From Catellatospora tritici (lineage in GTDB: Bacteria; Actinomycetota; Actinomycetes; Mycobacteriales; Micromonosporaceae), in the NCBI RefSeq assembly GCF_019083965.1, contig NZ_JAHRCY010000022.1:77510-127813 (forward strand): DNA of 50,304 nt. The letters are read 5' to 3'. Positions within the stretch are counted from its first letter, which is position 1. Each line of letters begins with the position of its first letter. The position numbers were made by a program, and so were the translations under genes. Below are positions 43,722 to 50,304 of the stretch, in pieces. The notes below the pieces were generated by a model. It did no database searches and was not told the origin of the DNA. It saw only the letters and a list, made by a program, of their open reading frames with translations.

Positions 43722-43766
43722 GACGGCCGGGGCCGCCCACCAGCCAGGTGGGCGGCCCCGGCCGTC
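43722..43766. terminator. Strong terminator after the RHS gene
   Basis: Perfect 20-bp stem (43722-43741 with 43747-43766) and five-base loop, 13 bp after the RHS stop. It isolates the RHS transcript from the small gene behind it. Confidence 0.92.
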
Positions 43767-43800
43767 CGCCGTACGGGCAGTGGCGCGCCTGAGGTGCTGA

Positions 43801-43813
43801 TATCGTGCCCGCC
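43801..43813 (+). promoter_or_regulatory. Putative -10 box of leaderless small gene
   Basis: TATCGT (43801-43806) is seven bases before ATG 43814, with no Shine-Dalgarno, right after the terminator. Confidence 0.5.
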
Positions 43814-44221
43814 ATGACCCTTCCGACGGTGATCCCCGTTGGCTACGAGCCGGACTATCGGACGGCGGACATCGGCCGGCACGACGGCGGTCAGTTCTTC
43901 GGCTGCACCGCCGCCGAGCGGGTCGGCGGCGACTGGCGGATCACCGTCGCCCTGCACCTGTTCGACCAGGACGGCAACCACCTGCGCACCGAGTTCCGCC
44001 CGGACACCGCGCCGGGCGACGCGCCGACCGTGTTGGCGACGCTGATCGGGCAGCTCTCCGGGGTGAGCTACGGCGACATCGGCATCCGGCTGTTCGAGAT
44101 CACGGCGCACGGCCGGAAGTGGGGCCTGCTCGACAAGTCCGACGACGTGGGCGAACGGGCTGAGCTGGTTCCCCAAGGGCTCGCCTTCTACCCGCCGTGG
44201 AACGGCGAATACGACACCTGA
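43814..44221 (+). CDS. Conserved hypothetical, candidate immunity protein
   Basis: Acidic cytosolic protein of 135 residues with alternating strands: PVGYEPDYRTADIGRHDGGQFF, WRITVALHLFDQDGNHLRTEF, YGDIGIRLFEITAHGRKWGLLD and a PPWNGEYDT end. It resembles a small actinomycete family of unknown function. It lies 105 bp behind the RHS gene on the same strand but behind a strong terminator and its own promoter-like box, as expected for an immunity gene that must be on independently of the toxin. The same family also occurs away from RHS genes as far as I recall, so the immunity role is a hypothesis. Confidence 0.75.
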   Translation: MTLPTVIPVGYEPDYRTADIGRHDGGQFFGCTAAERVGGDWRITVALHLFDQDGNHLRTEFRPDTAPGDAPTVLATLIGQLSGVSYGDIGIRLFEITAHGRKWGLLDKSDDVGERAELVPQGLAFYPPWNGEYDT

Positions 44222-44285
44222 TCGGATCGTCGCGACCGAGGACTGAACCGGCCGACCCTGGTCACACCCACGAAAGTCGGTTGCC

Positions 44286-44298
44286 TAACCTTCAGCGC
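44286..44298 (+). promoter_or_regulatory. Putative -10 box of leaderless RidA-family gene
   Basis: TAACCT (44286-44291) is seven bases before GTG 44299; no Shine-Dalgarno. Confidence 0.45.
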
Positions 44299-44685
44299 GT
44301 GACTGAACGACGTGCGATCCTCAGCGGCTCGACCTTCGAGGAGCAGATCGGCTATGCCCGTGCCGTGGTCGATGGCGACCGCGTGTACGTGTCCGGGACG
44401 ACCGGTTTCGACTACGCCACCATGACGATCTCCGACGACGTGGTCGAGCAGGCCGAGCAGTGCCTGCGCAACATCGGTGCCGCGCTGGCCGAGGCGGGCT
44501 GCGCCTTCGCCGACGTGGTGCGGGTGCGCTACCTGCTGCCCGACGCGGCGGACTTCGAGCCCTGCTGGCCGGTGCTGCGACGGTACTTCGGCGACGTGCG
44601 GCCGGCCGCCACGATGCTGGTGTGCGGGCTCTCCTCTCCGGCGATGAAGATCGAGATCGAAGTGGACGCGCACCTTCCGAAGTAG
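44299..44685 (+). CDS. RidA/YjgF-family protein
   Basis: Protein of 128 residues of the Rid fold, which forms trimers and in RidA proper removes reactive enamine/imine intermediates. Segments GDRVYVSGTTGFDYATM, QAEQCLRNIGAALAEAGCAFADVVRVRYLL and the C-terminal VCGLSSPAMKIEIEVDA are typical. The RidA catalytic arginine near position 105 appears replaced (LVCGLSSPAMKIEIE lacks the ARVEVE-type Arg-x-Leu pattern), so deaminase activity is doubtful and it may belong to another Rid subgroup. GTG 44299 is preferred to the upstream open frame because TAACCT precedes it. Confidence 0.88.
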   Translation: MTERRAILSGSTFEEQIGYARAVVDGDRVYVSGTTGFDYATMTISDDVVEQAEQCLRNIGAALAEAGCAFADVVRVRYLLPDAADFEPCWPVLRRYFGDVRPAATMLVCGLSSPAMKIEIEVDAHLPK

Positions 44686-44819
44686 TGCCCGCCGACAGGT
44701 CCCGGCGGCGGCAGCGCCGCCGGGGACGCCTGATTCCGCACCACCGGGTTCGCCGATCCGGCCGAACTGTGGCGGTGTCCCGTCCTCGCCGTCGAGTGGC
44801 GGAGGAACGGCCCGCGGTC

Positions 44820-44831
44820 TAGGGTCCAACG
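44820..44831 (+). promoter_or_regulatory. Putative -10 box of leaderless serine hydrolase gene
   Basis: TAGGGT (44820-44825) is six bases before ATG 44832; same box as at 32579. Confidence 0.55.
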
Positions 44832-45755
44832 ATGTCGGTCATGCCGGAGGTCCGGGGCACGCTGCTGGCCATGAAGGATGATGCGGTGCTCGCCGACGTC
44901 GTCGCCGCGGGCCACACGTCCCGCACCCGCTTCCAGATCGCATCAGTGAGCAAGCAGTTCACCGCCGTGGCAGTGCTCCTGCTGGCGCAGCGCGGCCTGC
45001 TGCGCCTGGACAACCGGGTCGACCGCTGGATCGACGACTGCCCGCCGTCCTGGGACGGCATCACGCTGCACCACCTGCTCGCGCACACATCTGGGCTCGG
45101 GCACTGGGACGAGTACCCGATGATCGATCTGTTCCGGCCGGTGCCACCGGCCGAGCTGCTGGCGGCGTTCCGCCAGGTGGAGCCGATGTTCGCCGCCGGC
45201 GACGGCTGGCACTACAGCAGTCCGGGGTACGTCCTGCTGGCGCACGTGGTGGCGCGAGCCGCCGACCGGCCGTACCGCGACGTGCTCGCCCAGGAGATCT
45301 TCGGGCCGCTGGGGTTGGCCGACACTTTCGCCGGATCGCCCGGCGACCGGCCCGCCGTCGCGCGCGGCCACGGCGCCGACGGCGAACCGCTGCCCTCCTA
45401 CGAGCTGGACGTCGTCGGGATGGGCGCGGGCGACATCTGGTCCACCACCGGCGACCTGCTCCGTTGGCTCGACGGCCTGCGGACCGGGCGGCTGCTGGAC
45501 GCCCGGCACCGCGACCTGATGCTGACCGAGCACGCCGCGACCGGCCAGGAACCGGACTCACGCGGATACGGATACGGCTGCTTCCTCGGCTCGTTCGGGG
45601 ACGAGGCCTGGTTCCATCACACCGGCGGGAACTCCGGCTTCCGCTCGTTCGCGGCCTGCCTGCCCGCCTCGAACCGCCGGATCGTGGTGCTCAGCGACTC
45701 CGAGGCCACGAACATGGCGGTGCTCAACGAACTGCTCACCGTCGCGCTGAACTGA
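44832..45755 (+). CDS. Beta-lactamase-family serine hydrolase
   Basis: Protein of 307 residues of the class C beta-lactamase/esterase superfamily. Ser38-x-x-Lys41 in ASVSKQFT, the second motif YSS in GWHYSSPGYVLL (Tyr-x-Ser instead of Tyr-x-Asn), the typical LLAHTSGLG segment near 84, and HTGGNSGF near 262. The set is complete for a penicillin-recognising-fold esterase or peptidase. No signal peptide. Leaderless start. It is unlike the serine hydrolase at 33685 in detail, so they are distant paralogues at most. Confidence 0.9.
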   Translation: MSVMPEVRGTLLAMKDDAVLADVVAAGHTSRTRFQIASVSKQFTAVAVLLLAQRGLLRLDNRVDRWIDDCPPSWDGITLHHLLAHTSGLGHWDEYPMIDLFRPVPPAELLAAFRQVEPMFAAGDGWHYSSPGYVLLAHVVARAADRPYRDVLAQEIFGPLGLADTFAGSPGDRPAVARGHGADGEPLPSYELDVVGMGAGDIWSTTGDLLRWLDGLRTGRLLDARHRDLMLTEHAATGQEPDSRGYGYGCFLGSFGDEAWFHHTGGNSGFRSFAACLPASNRRIVVLSDSEATNMAVLNELLTVALN

Positions 45756-45854
45756 CCACCGGAGTCGGGCGGGCAGCACCTGCCGCCGCATTGACGTGTC
45801 GTCATGGTGAGGTAATTCAATTGCCAATCGGTCACGCCCGCCGGACTATGCGGC

Positions 45855-46871
45855 ATGACCATCACACAGCTCGATCCGGCCGACTCCGTGGCGATGGGCC
45901 AGTGGTACGACCTGATGGTCGCGGTCACCCGCCACGACCTGCCCGACTTTCCCACCCCCAGCCGACAGGAGCACACCACCCGGTTCGAGCACCCTTGGTT
46001 CGCCTCGACCGAAGAGGCGATGCTGGCCTGGGATGGCGGCCGGGTGGTCGGTGCCGCGTCGTACCTGCTGCCCCAGGCGGAGAACCTGAGCCTGGTCCAC
46101 CTGGACCTGATCGTGCACCCGCAGCACCGGCGCCGCGGCATCGGCACCAGGCTGCTGGAGGACGTCTACGCGGCCGCCCGACGGCACCACCGGAGCCTGA
46201 TCGAGATCCAGACGGTTCGCGCACTGCCCGGCGGCGCTGCCCGCGACGAGGCCGGCTACCGCTGCCTCACCCACCGCGGTCACCAGCCCGGCGTGACCAG
46301 CATCAGGTCCCGGTGCCGAATCCCCGACCGATCGGTGAACGAGGCGGCGGTCGCCGAGGCGTGGACCCATGCGGCCGGGTACTCGCTGGTGCAGTGGCGC
46401 GACGCGGTACCCGAAGAGATCATCGACGACGTCGCCGCGCTGCAGAGCCGGCTCATGCTCGACGCCCCCACCGGTGACCTGGCGGTCGAGCAGGCGTCGT
46501 ACGACGCCGACCGGCTACGCGGCCAGGAGGCGGCCCAGCTGGGTCGCGGCCACCGCTGGTACTCGACGGCGGCCCGGCACGACGCGACCGGTCAGATCGT
46601 CGCCCGCACCAAGCTGTCGTTCGAAGCCGACGACGACACTCACGCGCGGCAGCGGGTCACGATCGTCGAGCCGGCCCACCGGGGACGGCGTCTCGGGCTG
46701 ATCGTGAAGTCGGCCAACCATTCCTACACACGGGCACATGAGCCGGCGCTGCACGTCATAGACGCGTGGAACGCCGAGGAGAACACGCACATGCGGGCGG
46801 TCAACACAAGGCTCGGCTTCCAGCCGGTGGACGGCTGGTCGGTCTTCCAACTGTCGGTGCCGGCGACGTGA
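45855..46871 (+). CDS. GNAT N-acetyltransferase with two GNAT-like halves
   Basis: Protein of 338 residues. The N-terminal half (about 1-165) has the acetyl-CoA motif LDLIVHPQHRRRGIGTRLLEDV (residues about 80-101, Q/R-x-x-G-x-G/A type). The C-terminal half (about 170-338) has VTIVEPAHRGRRLGLIVKSANH near 275 and the end NTRLGFQPVDGW, typical for the last GNAT strand. Both halves therefore could bind a cofactor, as in mycothiol synthase-like double GNATs, though the acceptor is unknown. No clear Shine-Dalgarno; GACTAT lies five bases ahead of ATG. Convergent with the secreted gene on the right, with a shared terminator. Confidence 0.87.
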   Translation: MTITQLDPADSVAMGQWYDLMVAVTRHDLPDFPTPSRQEHTTRFEHPWFASTEEAMLAWDGGRVVGAASYLLPQAENLSLVHLDLIVHPQHRRRGIGTRLLEDVYAAARRHHRSLIEIQTVRALPGGAARDEAGYRCLTHRGHQPGVTSIRSRCRIPDRSVNEAAVAEAWTHAAGYSLVQWRDAVPEEIIDDVAALQSRLMLDAPTGDLAVEQASYDADRLRGQEAAQLGRGHRWYSTAARHDATGQIVARTKLSFEADDDTHARQRVTIVEPAHRGRRLGLIVKSANHSYTRAHEPALHVIDAWNAEENTHMRAVNTRLGFQPVDGWSVFQLSVPAT

Positions 46872-46906
46872 CCGCCAGCCGGCAGAAGATCAATGGCCGC
46901 TCTTTG

Positions 46907-46949
46907 GCCTGCCAGGGCGCTTCGCTCTCGTCGGAACGCCCTGGCAGGC
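46907..46949. terminator. Bidirectional terminator between convergent genes
   Basis: Perfect 13-bp stem GCCTGCCAGGGCG/CGCCCTGGCAGGC (46907-46919 with 46937-46949), 17-base loop, between the GNAT gene and the secreted gene on the other strand. Confidence 0.85.
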
Positions 46950-46964
46950 TCTCCCGTCAGTCGA

Positions 46965-47723
46965 TCACTGGAAGGTGATGTGGTCGATGGTGATGGTGGA
47001 GTTGCCGCCGTACCAGAAGCCCATGGCCAGCTGGGACGGCGAGTTACGGTTGATCCCGTTGGCGACCATCGGGATCCTGATGTCCTGATACGACGTCGTG
47101 ATCACCGGATGCGCGCCACCATCCAGGGTGAAGTCCCCGAACACCTTCGTCGCACCACCCAGACCCAGGTTGAAATGAGTCTGCTCGCCGCCCGCGGCAC
47201 CCTTCACCCGCACCACCAGATAGGTGTACGAGCTCAGATCCACCCCGACATCCGACCCGAACCAGCCACAGTTGTTGTAGCGCAGACTCAACGCCCCACC
47301 CGTGACGACACCCGAACCGCCGCCGTCGAGGAAACAGTTGGCCCCGGTCCACTTACCCAGGTCGTTCTGCGTGGATGACGGATACGCGGGCGTGCCGTCG
47401 AAGTTGTCCAGCACCAGACCCGTCGGCGGCTGCGGCGCCGCGTCCGTGGTCACCGACACCGCATTGCTCGCCACCGACCGGTTGCCCGCCGCGTCACGAG
47501 CCTTCACCGTGTACGAGTACGCCGTCGACGCCGCCAGCCCCGTGTCCGTGAACGAAGTGCCCGTGGGGCTGCCGACCAGGGTCGAACCCCGGAACACCTC
47601 ATACCCGGTCACCCCGACGTTGTCCGTCGACGCCGTCCAGGAGAGGCTGACCGTGGTGTCGGACTTGCCGGTCGAGGACAGCACCGGGGCGCTCGGCGCG
47701 GTGCAGTCGCCCGAGCAGCCGGT
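46965..47723. repeat. 759-bp near-identical direct repeat, copy 1
   Basis: Corresponds to 49546-50304 base for base except for the stop codon (TGA here, TAG there) and two substitutions within the last 12 codons (one silent, one Thr to Ile) that I could find by eye. It encodes one FN3 domain and the C-terminal binding domain. Confidence 0.95.
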
Positions 47724-49481
47724 CGTGGTCGCCGAGACGGTCGCCGACGACGCCGACACGTTGCCCGCCGCGTCCACGGCCCGGACCGCGTACTGGTAGG
47801 TGTTGCCCGGACTGCGGCCGGTGTCGGTGAACGAGGTACCGGTCGCTGTCGCGACCTGCGCTCCGTCGCGCAGCACCTGGTAGCCGGTGACGCCCACGTT
47901 GTCGGTCGAGGGTGACCAGGACAGCGACACACTCGTGTTCGTCACCCCGGTCACGGTCAGACCCGACGGCACCGACGGTGCCGTGCAGTCGCCCGTGCAG
48001 GTGCCCACGGTGACGGCGGTGGATAGGACGTTGTAGCCGTTGGTGGCGTCCCAGGTGCCGGTGTTGGCCAGGCGCACCGAGTACTCGGGGCGCGACTGCA
48101 GCGCGGTGGTCGGGTCGGGCAGCCACAGTGCCAGCTTGTAGGTCCCCGACGCGGCGTTGCCGGGCACCGCGACGCTGGCGGTGACCGTGCTCGCCCCGGC
48201 CGGCCAGGTCCTGGGATCGACCGACGCCAGCGGCAGGTTGTACCGGTTGGTCGCGTTCTGCAGCACGAGGTAGACGGGCCGGTTCTTGATCAGGCCGGAC
48301 CAGCCGTCGTTGTTGAGGTGCGCGGTGAAGCTCAGGTTGGTCCCCGGGGTGACGCTGGTCGGGAACGTGGCGTCGAGCAGCCGCAGCCGGTAGCCGAGCT
48401 TGCGCTTGATGCGTACGAAGCAGGTCTCGGCCGGGTCGTTGCCGGAGGCGGCCAGGTTCGACGCCTTCCACTTGTCGGTGTTGACCGCCGCGTAGTCCTC
48501 GTTGATCTCGGTGAAGTTGAGCTTGCTCATCTCCGCCTGGGCGTTGACGCAGGCGGCGTCGTTGAAGCCGTCGGCGCCGCAGGTCTCACCGCCGACCATC
48601 TTGTTGGTGCCGGTCGAGGTGGCCAGGTCATACATCCACTGCTTCTTCTGCTCGATGTAGTACCACCCCATCCAGGACGGATTGTCGTAGGTGCCCATGT
48701 CGTTGGCGTCGGCCAGGAAGCAGTCGTTGTGGAAGCCGATGCGGTCCTTCTGCGCCTGCGTCAGCGTGCAGCCCTCCGGCACCACGCACGAGGTCGGATC
48801 GGTGACCTCCTTGATGTAGATCGGGTAGCGCATGACGATCGGGATCGACGCCGGGGTGGTGTCGGCGATCTTCTTGACGATCCGGTACCGGGCCGGGGCC
48901 TCCTCGACCGAGGACGAGTTCGTGAGGGTGCCGGTGTGCCACTCGCCCCACGCGCCGAGGTAGCCGGTCTCCAGGTGCAGGACGACATCGGCGTTGGCGG
49001 AGACGACCGCGTTGATCTGGGCGATGTGGGCCAGGATCTGCGACTCGGCGACGCTGGCGTACCCGTCCCAGGTGTAGGCCGGGCGCAGCACGATCTTCAT
49101 ACCGGCAGCGCGGACGGCGGCGAGGCCGGAGGTGAGGTTGTTCAGCAGCGCCTGCGGCAGGGCCTCGGTCTTGTACTTGTCCAGGTGCACGTAGCTGTGC
49201 ACGATGGTGTCGCCGTCGGCCTTGGCACGGGCGAAGGTGCGGTCGAGCAGGTCGGGGTTGAACCCGGGGATGGTGGCGGCGTTGACGTAGTCGTTGACCG
49301 CCGGGTCGTTGATGATCTCGTACCGGTTGTGGAAGCCGCGTTCGGGGTTGGCGAACGCGGTGGCGAGATCGGCCTGGTAGGTGACGGTGGCGGCCTGGGC
49401 GGGCGCGGCGTCGATCGCCACGGCGCCCAGTGCGGCCAGCAGTGCTGTCGCGGTCAACAGCCGCAGGGAGCGGATGGTCAT
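46965..49481 (-). CDS. Secreted DUF4874/DUF4832 protein with FN3 and CBM-like domains
   Basis: Exported protein of 838 residues. Signal peptide 1-31 (ends APAQAA). Then a DUF4874-like TIM-barrel-type part (about 33-220: NPERGFHNRYEI, YVHLDKYKTEALP, GMKIVLRPAY, HLETGYLGAWGEWHTG) and a DUF4832-like part (about 220-490: MRYPIYIKEV, GFHNDCFLADANDMGTY, VGGETCGADGF). Two fibronectin type III domains follow (about 500-590 and 598-690), then a C-terminal jelly-roll-like domain (about 700-838: VLDNFDGTPAYPSS) that probably binds carbohydrate. Glutamates in LETGYLGAWGEWH suggest a glycosidase-like site, but no activity is known to me for this family. GGAAGG precedes ATG 49481. Confidence 0.87.
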   Translation of the reverse strand: MTIRSLRLLTATALLAALGAVAIDAAPAQAATVTYQADLATAFANPERGFHNRYEIINDPAVNDYVNAATIPGFNPDLLDRTFARAKADGDTIVHSYVHLDKYKTEALPQALLNNLTSGLAAVRAAGMKIVLRPAYTWDGYASVAESQILAHIAQINAVVSANADVVLHLETGYLGAWGEWHTGTLTNSSSVEEAPARYRIVKKIADTTPASIPIVMRYPIYIKEVTDPTSCVVPEGCTLTQAQKDRIGFHNDCFLADANDMGTYDNPSWMGWYYIEQKKQWMYDLATSTGTNKMVGGETCGADGFNDAACVNAQAEMSKLNFTEINEDYAAVNTDKWKASNLAASGNDPAETCFVRIKRKLGYRLRLLDATFPTSVTPGTNLSFTAHLNNDGWSGLIKNRPVYLVLQNATNRYNLPLASVDPRTWPAGASTVTASVAVPGNAASGTYKLALWLPDPTTALQSRPEYSVRLANTGTWDATNGYNVLSTAVTVGTCTGDCTAPSVPSGLTVTGVTNTSVSLSWSPSTDNVGVTGYQVLRDGAQVATATGTSFTDTGRSPGNTYQYAVRAVDAAGNVSASSATVSATTTGCSGDCTAPSAPVLSSTGKSDTTVSLSWTASTDNVGVTGYEVFRGSTLVGSPTGTSFTDTGLAASTAYSYTVKARDAAGNRSVASNAVSVTTDAAPQPPTGLVLDNFDGTPAYPSSTQNDLGKWTGANCFLDGGGSGVVTGGALSLRYNNCGWFGSDVGVDLSSYTYLVVRVKGAAGGEQTHFNLGLGGATKVFGDFTLDGGAHPVITTSYQDIRIPMVANGINRNSPSQLAMGFWYGGNSTITIDHITFQ

Positions 49482-49504
49482 GGTGCCTTCCTGTCGGGGA
49501 GGGA

Positions 49505-49539
49505 GGCCGCCTGACCGGGTAGCACCCGGCCAGGCGGCC
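49505..49539. terminator. Terminator between the two secreted-protein genes
   Basis: Stem of 16 positions with one mismatch (49505-49520 with 49524-49539) and three-base loop, just after the stop of the right-hand minus-strand gene. Confidence 0.8.
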
Positions 49540-49545
49540 GGACTG

Positions 49546-50304
49546 CTACTGGAAGGTGATGTGATCGATGATGATGGTGGAGTTGCCGCCGTACCAGAAG
49601 CCCATGGCCAGCTGGGACGGCGAGTTACGGTTGATCCCGTTGGCGACCATCGGGATCCTGATGTCCTGATACGACGTCGTGATCACCGGATGCGCGCCAC
49701 CATCCAGGGTGAAGTCCCCGAACACCTTCGTCGCACCACCCAGACCCAGGTTGAAATGAGTCTGCTCGCCGCCCGCGGCACCCTTCACCCGCACCACCAG
49801 ATAGGTGTACGAGCTCAGATCCACCCCGACATCCGACCCGAACCAGCCACAGTTGTTGTAGCGCAGACTCAACGCCCCACCCGTGACGACACCCGAACCG
49901 CCGCCGTCGAGGAAACAGTTGGCCCCGGTCCACTTACCCAGGTCGTTCTGCGTGGATGACGGATACGCGGGCGTGCCGTCGAAGTTGTCCAGCACCAGAC
50001 CCGTCGGCGGCTGCGGCGCCGCGTCCGTGGTCACCGACACCGCATTGCTCGCCACCGACCGGTTGCCCGCCGCGTCACGAGCCTTCACCGTGTACGAGTA
50101 CGCCGTCGACGCCGCCAGCCCCGTGTCCGTGAACGAAGTGCCCGTGGGGCTGCCGACCAGGGTCGAACCCCGGAACACCTCATACCCGGTCACCCCGACG
50201 TTGTCCGTCGACGCCGTCCAGGAGAGGCTGACCGTGGTGTCGGACTTGCCGGTCGAGGACAGCACCGGGGCGCTCGGCGCGGTGCAGTCGCCCGAGCAGC
50301 CGGT
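49546..50304 (-). CDS. C-terminal part of second FN3/CBM-like secreted protein (partial)
   Basis: Last 252 codons of a gene whose start lies right of the window. The visible part holds one FN3 domain (APVLSSTGKSDTTVSLSWTA onwards) and the C-terminal jelly-roll-like domain, with one amino-acid change from the neighbour (TIIIDHITFQ against TITIDHITFQ). The N-terminal, functional domain is not visible and may differ. Same strand as its neighbour, separated by a terminator. Confidence 0.88.
   Translation of the reverse strand, partial: TGCSGDCTAPSAPVLSSTGKSDTTVSLSWTASTDNVGVTGYEVFRGSTLVGSPTGTSFTDTGLAASTAYSYTVKARDAAGNRSVASNAVSVTTDAAPQPPTGLVLDNFDGTPAYPSSTQNDLGKWTGANCFLDGGGSGVVTGGALSLRYNNCGWFGSDVGVDLSSYTYLVVRVKGAAGGEQTHFNLGLGGATKVFGDFTLDGGAHPVITTSYQDIRIPMVANGINRNSPSQLAMGFWYGGNSTIIIDHITFQ
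49546..50304. repeat. 759-bp near-identical direct repeat, copy 2
   Basis: Second copy of 46965-47723, reaching the window edge, so the true repeat may be longer. Confidence 0.95.

Noticed and set aside
41408..44176. 922-codon minus-strand open frame opposite the RHS gene
   Set aside because: Antisense shadow; the plus strand has a signal peptide, YD repeats and the RHS core motif.
46965..50304. Idea of a CRISPR or tandem short-repeat array
   Set aside because: The repeat is one 759-bp coding segment present twice, without short repeats and spacers.

Overview
The window is about 50 kb of very high-GC DNA with GTG and TTG starts, many four-base start/stop overlaps, SD-less starts directly behind TANNNT boxes, LacI-controlled sugar ABC clusters and secreted multi-domain carbohydrate-binding proteins. 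This points to a filamentous actinomycete. A member of the Micromonosporaceae would fit, but the placement is inferred from style and gene content, with no rRNA or marker gene to anchor it.

Layout. 1-3.5 kb: 3' part of a sugar ABC importer operon (two permeases, then a cytosolic (alpha/alpha)6-type glycosidase), closed by a hairpin. 3.6-6.5 kb (minus): ferredoxin, ferredoxin reductase and cytochrome P450 in one tight operon. 6.8-9.7 kb (minus): small-molecule phosphotransferase, spermidine-synthase-like protein, a conserved hypothetical and a DksA/TraR-type zinc protein. 9.7-19.1 kb (minus): a carbohydrate locus with an intact LacI regulator, a secreted clan-A glycosidase carrying CBM-like modules behind twin palindromic operators, a GH36 alpha-galactosidase, a sugar-binding lipoprotein, two permeases and a second LacI gene wrecked by an internal deletion. 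19.4-25 kb: HEAT-repeat protein, secreted phospholipase-D-like protein, small conserved protein and a 14-TM drug-efflux-type MFS transporter.

25.1-28.3 kb is a scar: a promoter with a 13-bp palindrome drives a decayed ferredoxin-reductase fusion that runs into remnants of polyphosphate glucokinase and transaldolase, followed at once by intact pgi and gnd. 28.3-32.6 kb is gene-poor, with a stand-alone ketoacyl-ACP synthase III, a duplicated pterin-dehydratase-like/VOC protein and a frameshifted TnpB fragment.

32.6-46.9 kb (plus): Nudix hydrolase and histidine phosphatase (overlapping), two beta-lactamase-fold serine hydrolases, a methyltransferase, an exported C39-type peptidase, a 2176-residue secreted RHS/YD-repeat protein with a variable C-terminal tip that I read as a candidate toxin, a small gene just behind it that could be its immunity protein, a RidA-family protein and a two-domain GNAT. 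47-50.3 kb (minus): a secreted DUF4832-type protein with two FN3 domains and a C-terminal carbohydrate-binding-like domain; its last 759 bp occur again almost unchanged in the next gene, which runs off the window.

The best candidates for undescribed biology are the RHS tip with its neighbour, the scar upstream of pgi with its preserved promoter/operator, the PCD-VOC-PCD-VOC protein, and the two mutually exclusive hairpins ahead of a serine hydrolase gene. No rRNA, tRNA, CRISPR array or complete transposon was seen.
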